NCBI GenBank assembly: GCA_030141605.1
Contig: JAQGDQ010001256.1
Span: forward strand, 1 to 51,623
Reading direction: 5' to 3'
Origin: Tubiluchus corallicola
Lineage: Eukaryota; Priapulida; Priapulimorpha; Priapulimorphida; Tubiluchidae
Length of the DNA: 51,623 nt
The notes under the pieces are model-generated. The model made no database searches and was not told the DNA's origin. It saw only the letters and a list, made by a program, of their open reading frames with translations. A program made the position numbers and the translations under genes. Below, piece by piece: positions 41,001-51,180 of the stretch (position 1 is the stretch's first letter; each line of letters opens with the position of its first letter).

Positions 41001-44000
41001 ATCATTATATCAGTGTAACCATGTGCATAACGCTATATATAAAATAGTGAGACAATTATGCGGAATTATTTGAATCAAATGCCGACAGTCTTTATACTTT
41101 TGCATAGCAGCTACCCGTACGACCCATACTAGACATTTTTGAGAAAATTAGGCAACTGATTCTACATTACCGTAAGTCTAATACATGGCGCCTACTGTAT
41201 TAGCTTAGTATCGAAAAATACGGACAATTTCAGAATGACGTCTCACCACTTTTGTCAGGCAAACCGAGATACGAGTGTAAATTTAAAAAAGATCACACAC
41301 CATTTATAATAACACTGGGTATGCTGGAAGGCATATTGTCATCAGCTGGCAGTTCTCCCTCTAACCAGTGGTGTATCCTTTCTCCAGCAAGCTTGATATC
41401 ATCTGCAAGAAAAACAAAAGTCAGCGGTGTAGATTTCATAACAATTAAACTACAATTTTTAAAGTGGGCTTTCAAAGAAGAATAGTCAATCAATCAATCA
41501 ATCAATCAATTTATTTCATTCCAGCAATACATATACAATACATCAACATACAATATTATTGAAACAAAAAGAAACAGTATAGGTAAAAAAACGTTGATGA
41601 AGTCAAATTAACCAAATAAAAGAGTTGCTGTATGACACCTTGAAAGCTTGGCTTGTTAAGGTGGCACTAATGAGTGAATGAAAGAATGATTAGGGTTAGT
41701 AGACATGATGGAATGGAAAAAATAGTAAGATTAGGGATAGGAAGAAGGAAAAGAGGAGAAGAAACGACCAGAATAGTTGTATAGTGGTGAGAATTGATAA
41801 ATCTCACTATTTTTTTGGCTTGTACAAAACATTCACAAGTTTGAGTTTATGCCTTGAGACTTTGCTTTTCATTCGTTTCTGGTGAATGAATAAATCATTT
41901 GAGTGACTGTGAAGACGTGCAAAATGTACACCAATTTTACAATTTGCCAAAATTATAGATGCACAAGAAATGACAATTTACATGCGGTTACCATTTACCA
42001 GTCTCTGTCCTCCTCTTCCATAGGCTACTGCCTGTTAAGGACCTTAACAGTGCTTAACTTTTCGCATAACAAAACACGATATCTAATATATGAAATAAAA
42101 ATGAAATTATACATTAAACAATACGAAATAAACAAAGCAATTCTCTCTGAACATTGACTTGTTCACAGCTCCGGTAAAAAGCTTATAGCTGTCTGCTAAG
42201 GTATTCCTTGGAGTGTTTTCGGGTGTATTTCGCCGCTCCAAAAAGTTTATCTAGATGGTTCTTGAAAACATTCAAAGATGGTGTCTCCACGATCCGTTCT
42301 GGTAATTTATTCCATAATCCTGGTGTCCTTACTGTGAAAAATCATTTTTTTTGTGTGTTAGATGTACTATATTGTACTTTTTGGTTTATGCGAATAACCT
42401 CTCAGCCTTAATCTTTGCCTTTTTCCAGTTTTATTGGAGCGTTGTAATGTTCAGCCATGCTTGATCTTGTACGCTTCTATCATATCAGCTCTAAACCTAC
42501 GGTATGTTAAAACTAGGCAGTTTCATTGTTAACAATCTGTCTGGGTACATCAGACTCGATATGCAGTAAAACATCTGTTGCTCTACGTTGTACGTTTTCT
42601 AATAACTTGATGTAAAATGGTGACCAAATTGAATTACCATATCGGTCTAACTAGTGTGGTGTGAAATGGCAAAAACATGTCGGTGTCCATGAAGTGAAAC
42701 GAAAGTTTTATCATTCTGACTATTCTGTTTCACTTACTCACACAATCTAGCTATAGAAACAGGTCGTTGGGCAAATGTACCTCGTGAGCGCAGGCTATGT
42801 CTTTGCGGAGAAATTCAGACAGAAGAGCAATTTTTTGTGCGAGTGCCATGAAAATGCACTTTATAGATCACTGTACGCGTTAAATTATAGTAATATTGCA
42901 AATTTATTTGATGGAGAATTAATGACAATTGGAAATTTCATTTACGACTGTATGCATAGATTTTTGAATTAAATAGTATAGCTTTGTTAGCAGACACATG
43001 ACCGCATCACTGTGATTATCATATGGGTAAAATATTTGTTTATCACATGTGTACAAATGCTTAGTAAATAGTTTTTTTTTTCGCTTCATAGAGTTTACAA
43101 CTAAATTTGTATATCTGTGTGTATACCTTGTGCAGCTATGTTGAGTCAAATTGTTAGTATGATCTAGAAATCATTACCCGAGCTCTGCCCGCTGATAAAA
43201 CCATCGGGTATGCATCGAGTTTGTAATTCTCATGTTGAAAATTTGATTTTCAGAAATAACAACATCTATCTATCTATCTATCTATCTACTGGCTACTGTT
43301 TCAGTGCGCTCATCGAATTTCAGTTTACTCTCTGCAATAACTCCTAAATCTTTCTCACTCACCATTTCACTTGAGCCAATCAGTATTCCATCATTATACG
43401 TAACATAGTTCTTACGCATATAATGGTAACCTACATGCATCAAGCTATATTTGTCTGTATTGAACTTCATTTGTTAAACCTTTACCCATTCTTGTAGGTT
43501 GTTCAAATCAGTTTGTAGTTTTTCGGCATCTGCCTGACAGTCAATTTCACACTGAATATCTTTGCATTATTTGCAAACAGTCTAATAATATTTTCCACCA
43601 CTTCAGGCATATATCATTCATATAACAAGTAACTAATATTGGAGCCAACACCCTGCCTTGCGGAATGCCTGATAATACTGGTGTCCAGCCAGACAATGCA
43701 TTATTGACTTTGACTCTTTGACTGTGATTGCAAAGGATCTTCTATCCATTGATGTAATTTCCCCTTAAGCTAACCTTATTAAGAACTTTAGTAAGTCATT
43801 TGTGAGGGACTGAATCAAACGCCTTTGCAAAATCTAAATAGATCGTGTCGAGTGAAGCTCTGCGATTGATTATTTTGGTCCATAAATCGACGTCAACTAA
43901 TAGCTGCGTATTACATGGCCTGGCTTTCTTAAACCAGTGTTGTGTTCTTGACATTTTGTCTTTTAATTGCTGTGTCACTCGTTTGCCGATAAGTTAGTTT

Positions 44001-44504
44001 GCACAAACCAAAATCAAACGTTTTCCATTTAGACTAAAACGTTTTCAACGTACAACTCGTTTATATGATACAAAATAAAACTAGCTGAATATTTATAATC
44101 CTAACAGAAATAAGCATAAAATTTAAATTACACATTTATCAAAGAAAGTTAAGCAATAAAACAGCAAGAACTACGTCTTTCAATGTATGTACGCACTTTG
44201 ATTTGTTTACTTGGAACCATGTACCATGTATTGTGATGACAAAAATGAAAATACCTGCCCGGATAATTTACTATGAACTATATATATATATTCATTATTA
44301 ACCGTAATTTAACAAAAATAACAAATTTTGGTAAACAAAACATTTACCTCTTGGTCTGTGGCCTGTACTGTTCCTAATTTTAAACGATATATCTGCTTCA
44401 GTTGCACCTGGAGTTTCTTCTTTTTGTGGTTTGAATGGATTATAACTAAGTCTGGGCCGTTTAAAGGGTGAAATTTCCTCTTGAACTGAACTTCCCGACG
44501 CCAT
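26425..44504 (-). CDS. SIRT1: SIRT1 NAD+-dependent protein deacetylase, eleven exons, complete
   Basis: Nuclear sirtuin that deacylates histone and transcription-factor lysines with NAD+. Exons in transcript order: 44348-44504, 41301-41402, 38934-39140, 36742-36986, 36066-36218, 34608-34755, 32884-32963, 31016-31202, 29613-29750, 28020-28604, 26425-26735 (TAA). Phases agree at every junction and give 770 aa; human has 747. Residues 1-155 are a disordered acidic/Ser region with an N-terminal KRPR basic patch. The catalytic core follows: TGAG (234-237), [10 protein letters not shown] (243-252), TQNID (318-322), catalytic His337 in CHG, zinc cysteines 345, 348, 369 and 372, then [10 protein letters not shown] and INREPLPH. 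Residues about 473-667 are a low-complexity tail. The last exon holds the ESA-like motif that packs on the core ([12 protein letters not shown], about 675-686). Exon 2 is little conserved and rests mainly on phase and splice sites. Head to head with DNAJC12. Confidence 0.97.
26844..27906. mobile_element. CAGTAA-ended DNA transposon remnant filling SIRT1 intron 10
   Basis: Left CAGTAAGCTCCGTGAAACTC, right (reversed) CAGTAAACTCCGCCTAACTG. The interior repeats CGCCTAACTCAAA motifs, and an imperfect ~80-bp unit (GAGTTTCTATGCTGGAAAAT) occurs about six times at 27395-27870. About 83% of the 1,284-bp intron. Confidence 0.65.
28912..29151 (-). mobile_element. LINE-like coding fragment (SIRT1 intron 9)
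   Basis: Minus frame reads [20 protein letters not shown], similar in style to post-RT regions of CR1-type ORF2 (LPADCLIDLRKL-like). No RT motif, so tentative. Confidence 0.4.
29203..29517. mobile_element. MITE family M1, truncated copy (SIRT1 intron 9)
   Basis: Matches the right two thirds of the 35058 copy and ends with ATTCTCATCCCCG; the other terminal repeat is missing. Confidence 0.75.
29923..30780 (+). repeat. Dispersed repeat family R4, copy b, split by a hAT MITE
   Basis: Aligns with 1490-1810 up to about 30205 and runs on with a further coding-like stretch ([18 protein letters not shown]) until the MITE at 30416-30648 interrupts it; the right border is uncertain. It sits in SIRT1 intron 8. 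No known domain recognised. Confidence 0.5.
30416..30648. mobile_element. Short hAT MITE with perfect 8-bp target duplication
   Basis: Ends CAGGGCCTATTTCAG / CTGAAATAGGCCCTG; GTCACGAC duplicated at 30408-30415 and 30649-30656. 233 bp, with G-runs and C-runs inside. It splits repeat R4 copy b. Confidence 0.9.
31206..32389 (-). repeat. 32-bp minisatellite, about 37 copies, next to SIRT1 exon 8
   Basis: Plus-strand unit AATAATAACATGATGTAGCA + CATGCGGAATTG. On the transcribed (minus) strand the unit has no AG and no stop codon in any frame. The last unit turns into the exon 8 acceptor: ATTCAATTC followed by ACAG instead of CGCATG. It takes about 70% of intron 7. Confidence 0.95.
32582..32596 (-). 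promoter_or_regulatory. CTCF-like motif (SIRT1 intron 7)
   Basis: On the minus strand GCCAGTAGGTGGCAG differs at one position from the CTCF core CCACYAGGTGGCAG. Motif match only. Confidence 0.3.
32678..32868. repeat. 96-bp tandem duplication beside SIRT1 exon 7 donor
   Basis: Two nearly identical units start GCAACGAAACTTTAATTCCA at 32678 and 32774; the second ends 16 bp from the exon 7 end. Confidence 0.9.
33235..34140. repeat. Diverged repeats with a TTTCATTTGATATACTAC motif (SIRT1 intron 6)
   Basis: Related segments near 33270, 33780, 33965 and 34095 share CTCATTGAAACCCTTCATTT-type blocks followed by TGATATACTAC. No coding frame. Confidence 0.5.
34170..34570 (+). repeat. Dispersed repeat family R2, uninterrupted copy (SIRT1 intron 6)
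   Basis: Collinear with 19733-20085 and 20765-20830. It ends about 37 bp from the donor of SIRT1 exon 6. Confidence 0.65.
35058..35571. mobile_element. MITE family M1, full inverted copy (SIRT1 intron 5)
   Basis: Same ends as the 9549 copy (CAGGGATGAGAAT; CTCTCATCCCTG) in opposite orientation, flanked by AGTCTA on both sides (35052-35057, 35572-35577). Confidence 0.8.
37012..38119. mobile_element. hAT element carrying large GA arrays (SIRT1 intron 3)
   Basis: Ends CAGTGGTCTTCAACC and GGTTGAATAACACTG, flanked by AGTTAATG / AGTTAATA (7 of 8). It holds GA-rich arrays at about 37231-37375 and 37939-38048, a TA array at 37420-37438 and a G-run at 37866-37876. No transposase remnant. Confidence 0.75.
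38371..38560. mobile_element. MITE family M2, one-ended fragment
   Basis: Begins after TA with CGCTCATATCTCGATTAGCC, the M2 terminus, then loses similarity. Confidence 0.5.
38560..38840 (+). repeat. Dispersed repeat family R3, copy b (SIRT1 intron 3)
   Basis: Aligns with 6280-6600 through most of its length. Ends about 95 bp from the donor of SIRT1 exon 3. Confidence 0.6.
39955..40150 (-). repeat. Dispersed repeat family R1, copy c (SIRT1 intron 2)
   Basis: Reverse complement of the 3' half of R1 (GACATCATTGGTAGAAGAAT, GTGAAATGATCGCGACTTTA). Confidence 0.55.
40428..40770. repeat. 72-bp tandem repeat, about 4.6 copies (SIRT1 intron 2)
   Basis: GTTTAAGT recurs at 40429, 40501, 40573, 40645 and 40717, exactly 72 bp apart. 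The period is a multiple of three, which explains a chance open frame on the minus strand. Confidence 0.95.
40857..41277. mobile_element. MITE family M2, full copy (SIRT1 intron 2)
   Basis: 421 bp with the same ends as 24521-24944 and TA flanks (40855-40856, 41278-41279). It ends 23 bp from the donor of SIRT1 exon 2. Confidence 0.75.
41487..43990 (-). mobile_element. CR1-like LINE with a LINE nested inside (SIRT1 intron 1)
   Basis: From 43980 downward the minus strand reads [15 protein letters not shown], a core RT motif, then MKFNTDK and [16 protein letters not shown], then after the nested insert VQRRATD and [17 protein letters not shown] 3' UTR follows, and an ATTG tail at 41487-41512. 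Many stops and shifts; about 40 residues are missing at the nested insertion. Confidence 0.85.
42655..43288 (+). mobile_element. Second LINE tail nested inside the CR1-like LINE
   Basis: Plus frames read [20 protein letters not shown] then EEQFF and [15 protein letters not shown], the Cys-containing C-terminus of another LINE type. It ends with a (TATC)n tail at 43262-43288. Confidence 0.7.
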
Positions 44505-45745
44505 TTTAAATACAACGCCGAATGAAAAGCAGAAACAATTTTTTTTAATTCGTAAAAGTTACATTGCAACACAGAAAATTAAAATTAAGTTTTGTCAACA
44601 AAAAGATACAAAAAATGTTTTTTCAATGTAGTGTTTTGGTTACGCTTAATTTTTTATACTTAGGAAAATATTTTCGTTTCGTATAATGAATTGTTACAAA
44701 ATGGCTGCGCCCTCTCATAGTTAGATTTCTGGTCCTAGTGTTATTTTTATCAAGTTAAAGCTGGGTGTTATCGGTGGCTCGCAACAACTTGCTGAAAATA
44801 ACATAATTTAAGGAAGAATATACTTATTATTTATTGGAGTATTCTACTTTTAACTTTGCCTGCAGTAATTAGGTGCCATAAGAGGGAACTTTCAACAGTA
44901 GAGGACCTAGATCAGATATTAAACAAAGTCATCTAGCAGAGCTGATGATATGGAATCTTATCAAATAGAAATACTCTTAGAATAAGAAACCCATGCTTGT
45001 ATTTTTTACTCTTAAAAGTCTGCTTACAGTACTGTTCAGCGTTAGCAGCTGTTACTTTCTGTGTATACACTCCCAACTGCAGCAAAAATTACCTTGTCGT
45101 GCTAATAATAGTCAGATATGCAGCAGTGCAGATCAACGTTCGATTTTGTTCTTATATGATTTACCCGTTTGTTGGTCGTTTCTTTTCCAAATTTCATTTG
45201 GAGAGTGAAGTTTAGTTAATAACGTTTTGCTTACCCCCCCCCCCCCCCCACAGATGACGTTTAAATATATGTGCCCATCAAGAAGGAGTTAATGATTACT
45301 TAGAAAAATAGATTGACACATTTCAATGAAATCTCCTAAGTTTTAAAGATTAGATAAGATGGCCATTCATAATCAAAAATGAAGATTTATATACTAGATT
45401 GAAAGAAATTTATTTGAGGTAAAAAAGCTCCGGACATTAAGATGGTTAGGACACCTCAGATTAATTACCTAGTAAAGCACCAATGCGAATCACTTTAAAA
45501 CCTTGCAAAAACCACCTGGTAAACCAAAAACAACTTGCATAGCTAAGATAAATAAAAAAATTCAACAGCTTCGGCCTAATCTAGTTTTAGGAGAAGAACT
45601 TACGCTGTTAGCTGCAGATATAGTGGGTGGAATGCTCAATTCAATGGTAGCACACTAATGTATATCGCAGATAGAATGACACTTTGATGATGACAGTTAT
45701 TTTTTATTATGTTGTGGTAACTTGGACGAGTAAAAAAGAAGCAAT
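44505..45745. promoter_or_regulatory. Shared divergent promoter region of SIRT1 and DNAJC12
   Basis: The 1,241 bp between the two start codons must hold both promoters unless further 5' UTR exons lie in introns. YY1-like AAAATGGC motifs occur on both strands: minus, over the SIRT1 ATG (about 44498-44508), and plus at 44699-44706. The plus motif opens a seven-codon uORF (ATG 44702, MAAPSHS). A C-run sits at 45234-45250. No TATA box or CpG-rich block stands out. The part from about 45415 is a decayed LINE tail, so the working promoter is probably 44505-45000 (inference). Confidence 0.5.
45415..45650 (+). mobile_element. Decayed LINE reverse-transcriptase tail
   Basis: Broken frames read LRWLGHLR, then KPPGKPK and a stretch like the C-terminal region of many invertebrate LINE polyproteins (RLRWLGH and RPRGRPK blocks), with stops and shifts. 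It lies between SIRT1 and DNAJC12, about 100 bp upstream of the DNAJC12 ATG. Confidence 0.55.
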
Positions 45746-48692
45746 ATGGATGAAATACTAAATTACGAACAGAAAGAAGAAGATGATTTTTATCATATTC
45801 TAGGATGCGATGAACTGTCTTCGGTGCGTGTTAGGTTAATGCAGTTATTTTGCAAACTTACCTACAAGTCTCAATGTTCCCATCTGTGGCAAAAGTGCAG
45901 ATATTTAAAGAACTCGTTTCTATCTAAGACAGGGGTGTGCAAATTATCTGACTAGCCGGGCCACATTAAACTTTCCCGCAATTCCTGCGTGCCGCAGGCA
46001 GTTTAATCAAGGAGCCAAGTACAGAAAGGCAAATAACGATTTTTTGTGCATCCGTCCTGCGTACATCATTACTACTACACTCAAGAAGCTATTTTAGAAG
46101 TTATTAAAATTTGTATTACAAACCATATATTTCTACTTTCAGGACAGATAGTGGTAATTTCATTACAATGCATATTAGTAATGTGTATCACACAGTCTGT
46201 GTAGTACAGAGGCATTAAGCTACAACCGTCTTGTAAGGGTTAATGGCATCCGATCTAGTAGAAAAAACTACCCGCACTATCTTTGGCACGGACTTCAGCT
46301 GGATACACTCAATTAATCGCCCGGGCCGCAGTTTCATTAGGTTGACAAATCTCTTCGCGGGCCGCGCAAATTCTCTTGGCGGACCTCAATTTTCACACCC
46401 CTGATCTAAGACTAGTGATGGGCGATTTTGAGCTTTTCTAATTCAATCATAATCTTGTTCTTGTAATTCGATATCATGAATTAATCTTTTGCGGCAATTT
46501 TTTAATGCCTTAGCGATATTTTTCAAACATTTCGGCACTGGAATATAGCCTATGAACTTCTTTAGTCGCTGTCTGCAATTTTTCTTCTTGCTAACTATTT
46601 TTATAGACACGTACATTTATTAACTACTCTGTTACTATGGCAACTACACACGTCACAGGAATAAGGAGCCCCAGTTTGTAACACTGTAATTCATCATTAA
46701 CATAGGCCTGGCTACTGTGCAATGATTAAAACTGAACTAAACTTAAATTTACATGTAAACTTGTGTAAGTAAGTAAACTATTACTTAGGCGGTATTAAAT
46801 TTTCCTTTTTGCAGAGAGAATTAATATAATGTTCCTTGGATCATTTTAGCTTTGGCTTCTTTAAACTGATTATTTCAAGCGTTATGAATCTGTGTTATGA
46901 ATCTGTGTTATGAATCTGCATTATGAATCTGTGTTATGAATCTGTTTTATGAATCTGTGTTATGAATCTGTGTTATGAATCTGTTTTATGAATCTGTGTT
47001 ATGAATCTGTGTTATGAATTTGTGTTACGAATCTGCATTATGAATCTGTTTTATGAATCTGTGTTATGAATCTGTGGTTTGCAATTGCATGCATCGCGTA
47101 AGGTGAGAAAAACAAACAAGCAATGCAGGAATTCAATTTGTTTGTGCTAAAACGTTGCCAGTTTGGCCAGTGTGTAACACATACTTTGTTCGCGATTAAT
47201 CTCGCTAAACTGAATTACTGATCAATCACGGGTGTTTGGTGTAGGGTGTTTGCGTACGAATGGTAGAAATCATTTTTTCTCTAACTGTGATCTGCAAAAA
47301 TGGAGTTACTTTGATGTACAGTGTTCCCTCGCTACTTCGCGTTAATGGTAGGTAGGTAATGAATAAGCAGACCAGTAAGGAAATTAATACATTAAACTAT
47401 GCACTAATTATGCATTCACAAAAGTCAAACAGAAATGATTAAGCAGATGTGAAGAAAAGAAATTTTGTTGTTTTATAATAGAGTTTTGTAAGTTTTTTTA
47501 TTTTTTTTAGATCGAGCAAATCCAGGCTGAATACAAAGTACGTGTTCTAACCTGCCATCCTGATAAACAATGTGGAAATCCTGATGCAGGTACTGTAGAA
47601 ATTTGCAATCATTTTATTGTAAAACGTAGACAATGTTCACAGACCATAAAATTGAACAAACAGTCATAAAGTTAGCAATATGATATTTTACAGTAGAAAT
47701 TTTGCATTCTTTCTCAATGCTGTCTCTAGACCAACTGCAACTTGCATGCCTGAGAGAATAGAGTTGTAATCACATGACCAGACATACAAGTTCCTATTGG
47801 AAGGTACATCACATTCATGCATACATACCATAAATGGAAAGGTCACCTATACACTTCAGACTACTAGTTAAACCAGAATCAGTCTAATTGGCTTCTTTGA
47901 TAGCAGAATAAAGATTATTGGTTTACAGAAAGCTGTGTTATAATGTTATAATTTTTCTCTATTTAAACTTGAATAAGAGAGTTAGAACCGGTCCTTGAAC
48001 CACTGGAGTGGCCTCTCCAGGGCGCACGCCTGGGCAAGGTGTATGGAGATCCTGAGTTGCCCAGACAACGGGAACCCCCTCTCTTCCTCGCTGGTGTAGT
48101 CCAAAGGAAAGCAGAGCGATACGTTTGGCAGTAGGTTGGCTGCAGGAGCTGCCGGAGTCAGTGAGCATGCTGCACTGGTCCGCCTTCGGGGCTCCACTCC
48201 TGATTTGGAAGGTTTACACATGGCCGTTGGGTCACTTGACCTCCGCCCTCTAGCCATTGGCTGCTTGTGCAGCTGCTACGCCTAGTGTCGAGATACAGTG
48301 TGGGCAGCCCGTCCAAACCGTATTCTGCATATAAGACAACAATACATCTCGTACTATTGTTGAAAATTGGGCAATGTTTTTGTTCAGTATTTTTGAAATC
48401 ATGGCTAGTTCATATTGCTTTAGCATATTAACTATAAGGTCCCATAGTGCATTGTTGTATCTATTTGCATTTTCATATTTTTTGCTATATCAAAAATACT
48501 GTATCACACTGCTTTTGACTTTTTTCAATGACATATTTATGTTATTTGTTAGAAAATCGTTTCAAAAAGCTACAGTTAGCAAAAGAGACTCTATGTTGCC
48601 CCAAAACAAGAGAAAAATATGACATGTGGCGTCGCAGTGGGATACAAGTCCCGTACGAGAAATGGAAAGCCTTGTCTGACTCTGTGAAAACA
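45746..48692 (+). CDS. DNAJC12: DnaJ homologue subfamily C member 12, 5' part (three exons in window)
   Basis: J-domain co-chaperone of Hsp70/Hsc70; in human it serves aromatic amino-acid hydroxylases (family knowledge). Exons 45746-45823, 47511-47589 and 48553-48692 join in phase to 99 codons. The start MDEILNY and the block GCDELSS match vertebrate DNAJC12; the J domain spans about residues 14-80, with the Hsp70-activating HPD at 42-44 (CHPDK), then REKYDMWRRSG and WKALSDSVKT. Exon 3 ends in a strong donor (ACA|GTAAGT) at 48692. The conserved C-terminal exon (family ending in an FRWS-type and LRKFRNYE-type block) is not found before 51623, so the gene runs off the right edge. Intron 1 carries a hAT MITE and a 13-bp array; intron 2 a GC-rich repeat. 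Confidence 0.94.
45930..46403. mobile_element. hAT MITE with perfect 8-bp target duplication (DNAJC12 intron 1)
   Basis: CAGGGGTGTGCAAA / TTTTCACACCCCTG ends, flanked by ATCTAAGA at 45922-45929 and 46404-46411. Same family as 10861-11268, opposite orientation. It starts 107 bp after the donor of DNAJC12 exon 1. Confidence 0.92.
46881..47075 (+). repeat. 13-bp tandem repeat, about 15 copies (DNAJC12 intron 1)
   Basis: Unit TGTGTTATGAATC with TGCATT and TGTTTT variants. Confidence 0.92.
47319..47345. mobile_element. Tigger/pogo-like terminal fragment (DNAJC12 intron 1)
   Basis: TA followed by CAGTGTTCCCTCGCTACTTC; no partner end found. Confidence 0.6.
47985..48295 (-). repeat. GC-rich repeat-like island (DNAJC12 intron 2)
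   Basis: About 310 bp far richer in G+C than its flanks, with a minus frame of 91 codons opening MARGRRSSDPTA. No known domain; probably the 5' or internal part of a transposon inserted recently. No target duplication seen. Confidence 0.4.
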
Positions 48693-49355
48693 GTAAGTAT
48701 ATGCTCATTAGCTCCTTCAGGTCTGCAAGGGTTTGCTGCACTATACATGGCTTCATGAAAAACTGCTCTTACTAAGTATGATTATATTATATTTGATAAT
48801 TTTTGTATGTTTCTATTCCTCCCGCAAAGGAGTTTCATCCATAATTATATATGAAATGCATTTGCTTACTTTAGACAAATTAAAAATCGATTTTTCAGGA
48901 ATTTAATATAGATTTTTCATTGAAAAATGTTTTCAGCAACTGCAGTGTTTGCATTGTAACAATGTAGAGTATCACTTGTGTGAAATCGGCTAATGCGCAA
49001 ACTTTCAACTATCCAGACACAACACTCTGATAAACTTTGGTCTCAAATCTACTCTATTTCTGAGGAGAAATTCCTGTTAAAAGATGAAACGACCTTAATT
49101 TGTGCTTGGTTGATCTGTTGGTTTTTCCTTGAACTCTGTACAGCAGGCACTTGGGCTGTAGCAAGCAGATGATCAATAAAAAAGTGTGTACGATCATGCA
49201 AGTGTACACCAGACTAAGCCACTCAATAGTCTAAATTGAAGTCCTTAAAAAGGGCGTGTTTTTCTTAATTTTATCTAATCAAATCACTTATAAATGTTTA
49301 AACAAATATCATGATTGGATAGATGAGATTCTCTTGAATAGAACAGTATCAAATT

Positions 49356-49501
49356 TGTAATCATTTAGTTATGTCTGTGCTCATACAGTAGCAGAAAAGT
49401 CTTAGGTCTTATAAGACGTATTTTTAATTGTAATCATTTAGTTATGTCTGTGCTCATACAGTAGCAGAAAAGACTTAGGTCTTATAAAGCACAAAGTTAA
49501 T
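49356..49501. repeat. 73-bp tandem duplication
   Basis: TTGTAATCATTTAGTTATGT through GTCTTATAA occurs twice in a row, nearly identical. Confidence 0.9.
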
Positions 49502-50977
49502 TCGACTGGTCGACTTTTCCTTTTTATTAAATTGTATATTTTTAACTTGTAATTTAGTCACGCGCTATAAATTCTTATAATATGACGTTGTATAATCTAC
49601 GATTTCTATAAAATTAATAAAAATACTTAGTACTTAGTGCTAAAATTAGGTATTTATGTATCTTATCATTTCAAGATTACGAAAGCACGTTCTTTTTGTG
49701 TCACAGTATCAAGCAAATATATTGAATACTGTCCGTCCGTCGTCTCCCTATTTTCACAAGGAAAGCCACTGCTAATTGGCGAGCTAGGTTTCGATGAAAT
49801 GGCAGGCCAAACAGTAATTTTTACTCCAGACTGTTTTACTTATACGTGCGTGTGTCACGTAGTTGCGTCTGTTTAACACGGAAAATTTCCAGAGGAACGT
49901 GAGATCCGTGGCAGAGTTAGTTGCCGCCATGTGCACGATACAAGTTATGAACAGTTTATTTGACTTCTCTTCTTGCAAGTTGTATCTCTTCCAATGCAAC
50001 GAACCGAAGCGTATATAACTCGTTATTCTATTTTTAATTGTTTACTTGTCTAGTGCTGAAATGAAAAGCAATGTGCCAACATAACGTGAAAGTTAAAGTC
50101 CTACATTAACTGACTGTTTTGCTTATAAAATCCGGCGTTTATTTGCCTAAAATGTTTATAAAAATTTATTGTGAATAAGTCAATTTAATTAAATAATTAG
50201 TATATTTATAAGTAAGTAAATTAACCTCCATAAAAAAGTAAATTAGTCTCCATAACCTCGTATTGTTCCTATGTCACACACCAGTCATAACCTTGCGTTT
50301 TTTAGTAGAACTAAGGCGCTTTCTGACTCATTGAGTTAAAACTTCCCAAGCCACTCTTCCTATCCTTTTGAACATTCTTTTATCCGTCATTCCTATCTGT
50401 GTTTTGCACCGCTTTTTCCTTTTAAATTGCTTAAAACCATCGTATTTTTGTTCGGTAGCGTAAGCACCTAACAAGTTTTTACTTCTGGTTCTTGCCATCA
50501 ACGATATATGCATGCTGTCATGTCATGATCATTAATATTAACTGTATACTTTTTCATTGTTTCAATGGATTATACAACTGTATAACCAAATAAATAAATT
50601 ACTACTATTACTATTAAATAAGCAATCAAACAAACAGGCAAATCAAGAAATAAACAGGCCCAAATAAAAGGACGATTTTATAATATAGTGCGTAGCGAAT
50701 TACATCAACCATATCAGCGCTACAAAACACAACTTTAAAATAGATCTTTAGATTTTGAACTGTAATGAGCTAAAATTAATAGACCTAATGATTCATATAT
50801 AAGTTTAATCAACAATTAATCTAACCTAGCACAAGATTCTGGATTCAGCCTAGTCTTGCAGTTTTTCAGCAGCTTCTTTCTTCCGTCAATTAAAGTTAGG
50901 TCAATTGTTACTCTTTTGTTTATTATATTATTCAGCCTAGTTCAGTATCAAAAGACTAACATTGACTTAAAGGAAAG

Positions 50978-51180
50978 GACAAGTCACTTAGCACGTTGGG
51001 TTTGTTTTACCGTTGTCACCTAAACTTAGAAAAAGATAAGAAAAAAATTTGCAAAAAATCTGTCTGTAAAGCATAAAGTTACTTTATACTATCGCTGCGT
51101 TTGAAATTTTTAGGCTCGGTGAGTTGAATATTATGACGTACCTGGTGGACTTCATGACCTTTGGTAAGCGCATCGGTTTG
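50978..51180 (+). repeat. Dispersed repeat family R1, copy d
   Basis: Matches the 5' half of copy a (GACAAGTCACTTAGCACGTT, GTAAAGCATAAAGTTA, ATTATGACGTACCTGGTG). Confidence 0.55.

Noticed and set aside
46412-46560. TAGTGATGGGCGATT as the end of another hAT element
   Set aside because: No inverted partner end found in the window.
49637-49876. 79-aa plus ORF as the next DNAJC12 exon
   Set aside because: No likeness to DNAJC12, no fitting acceptor and phase; probably chance.
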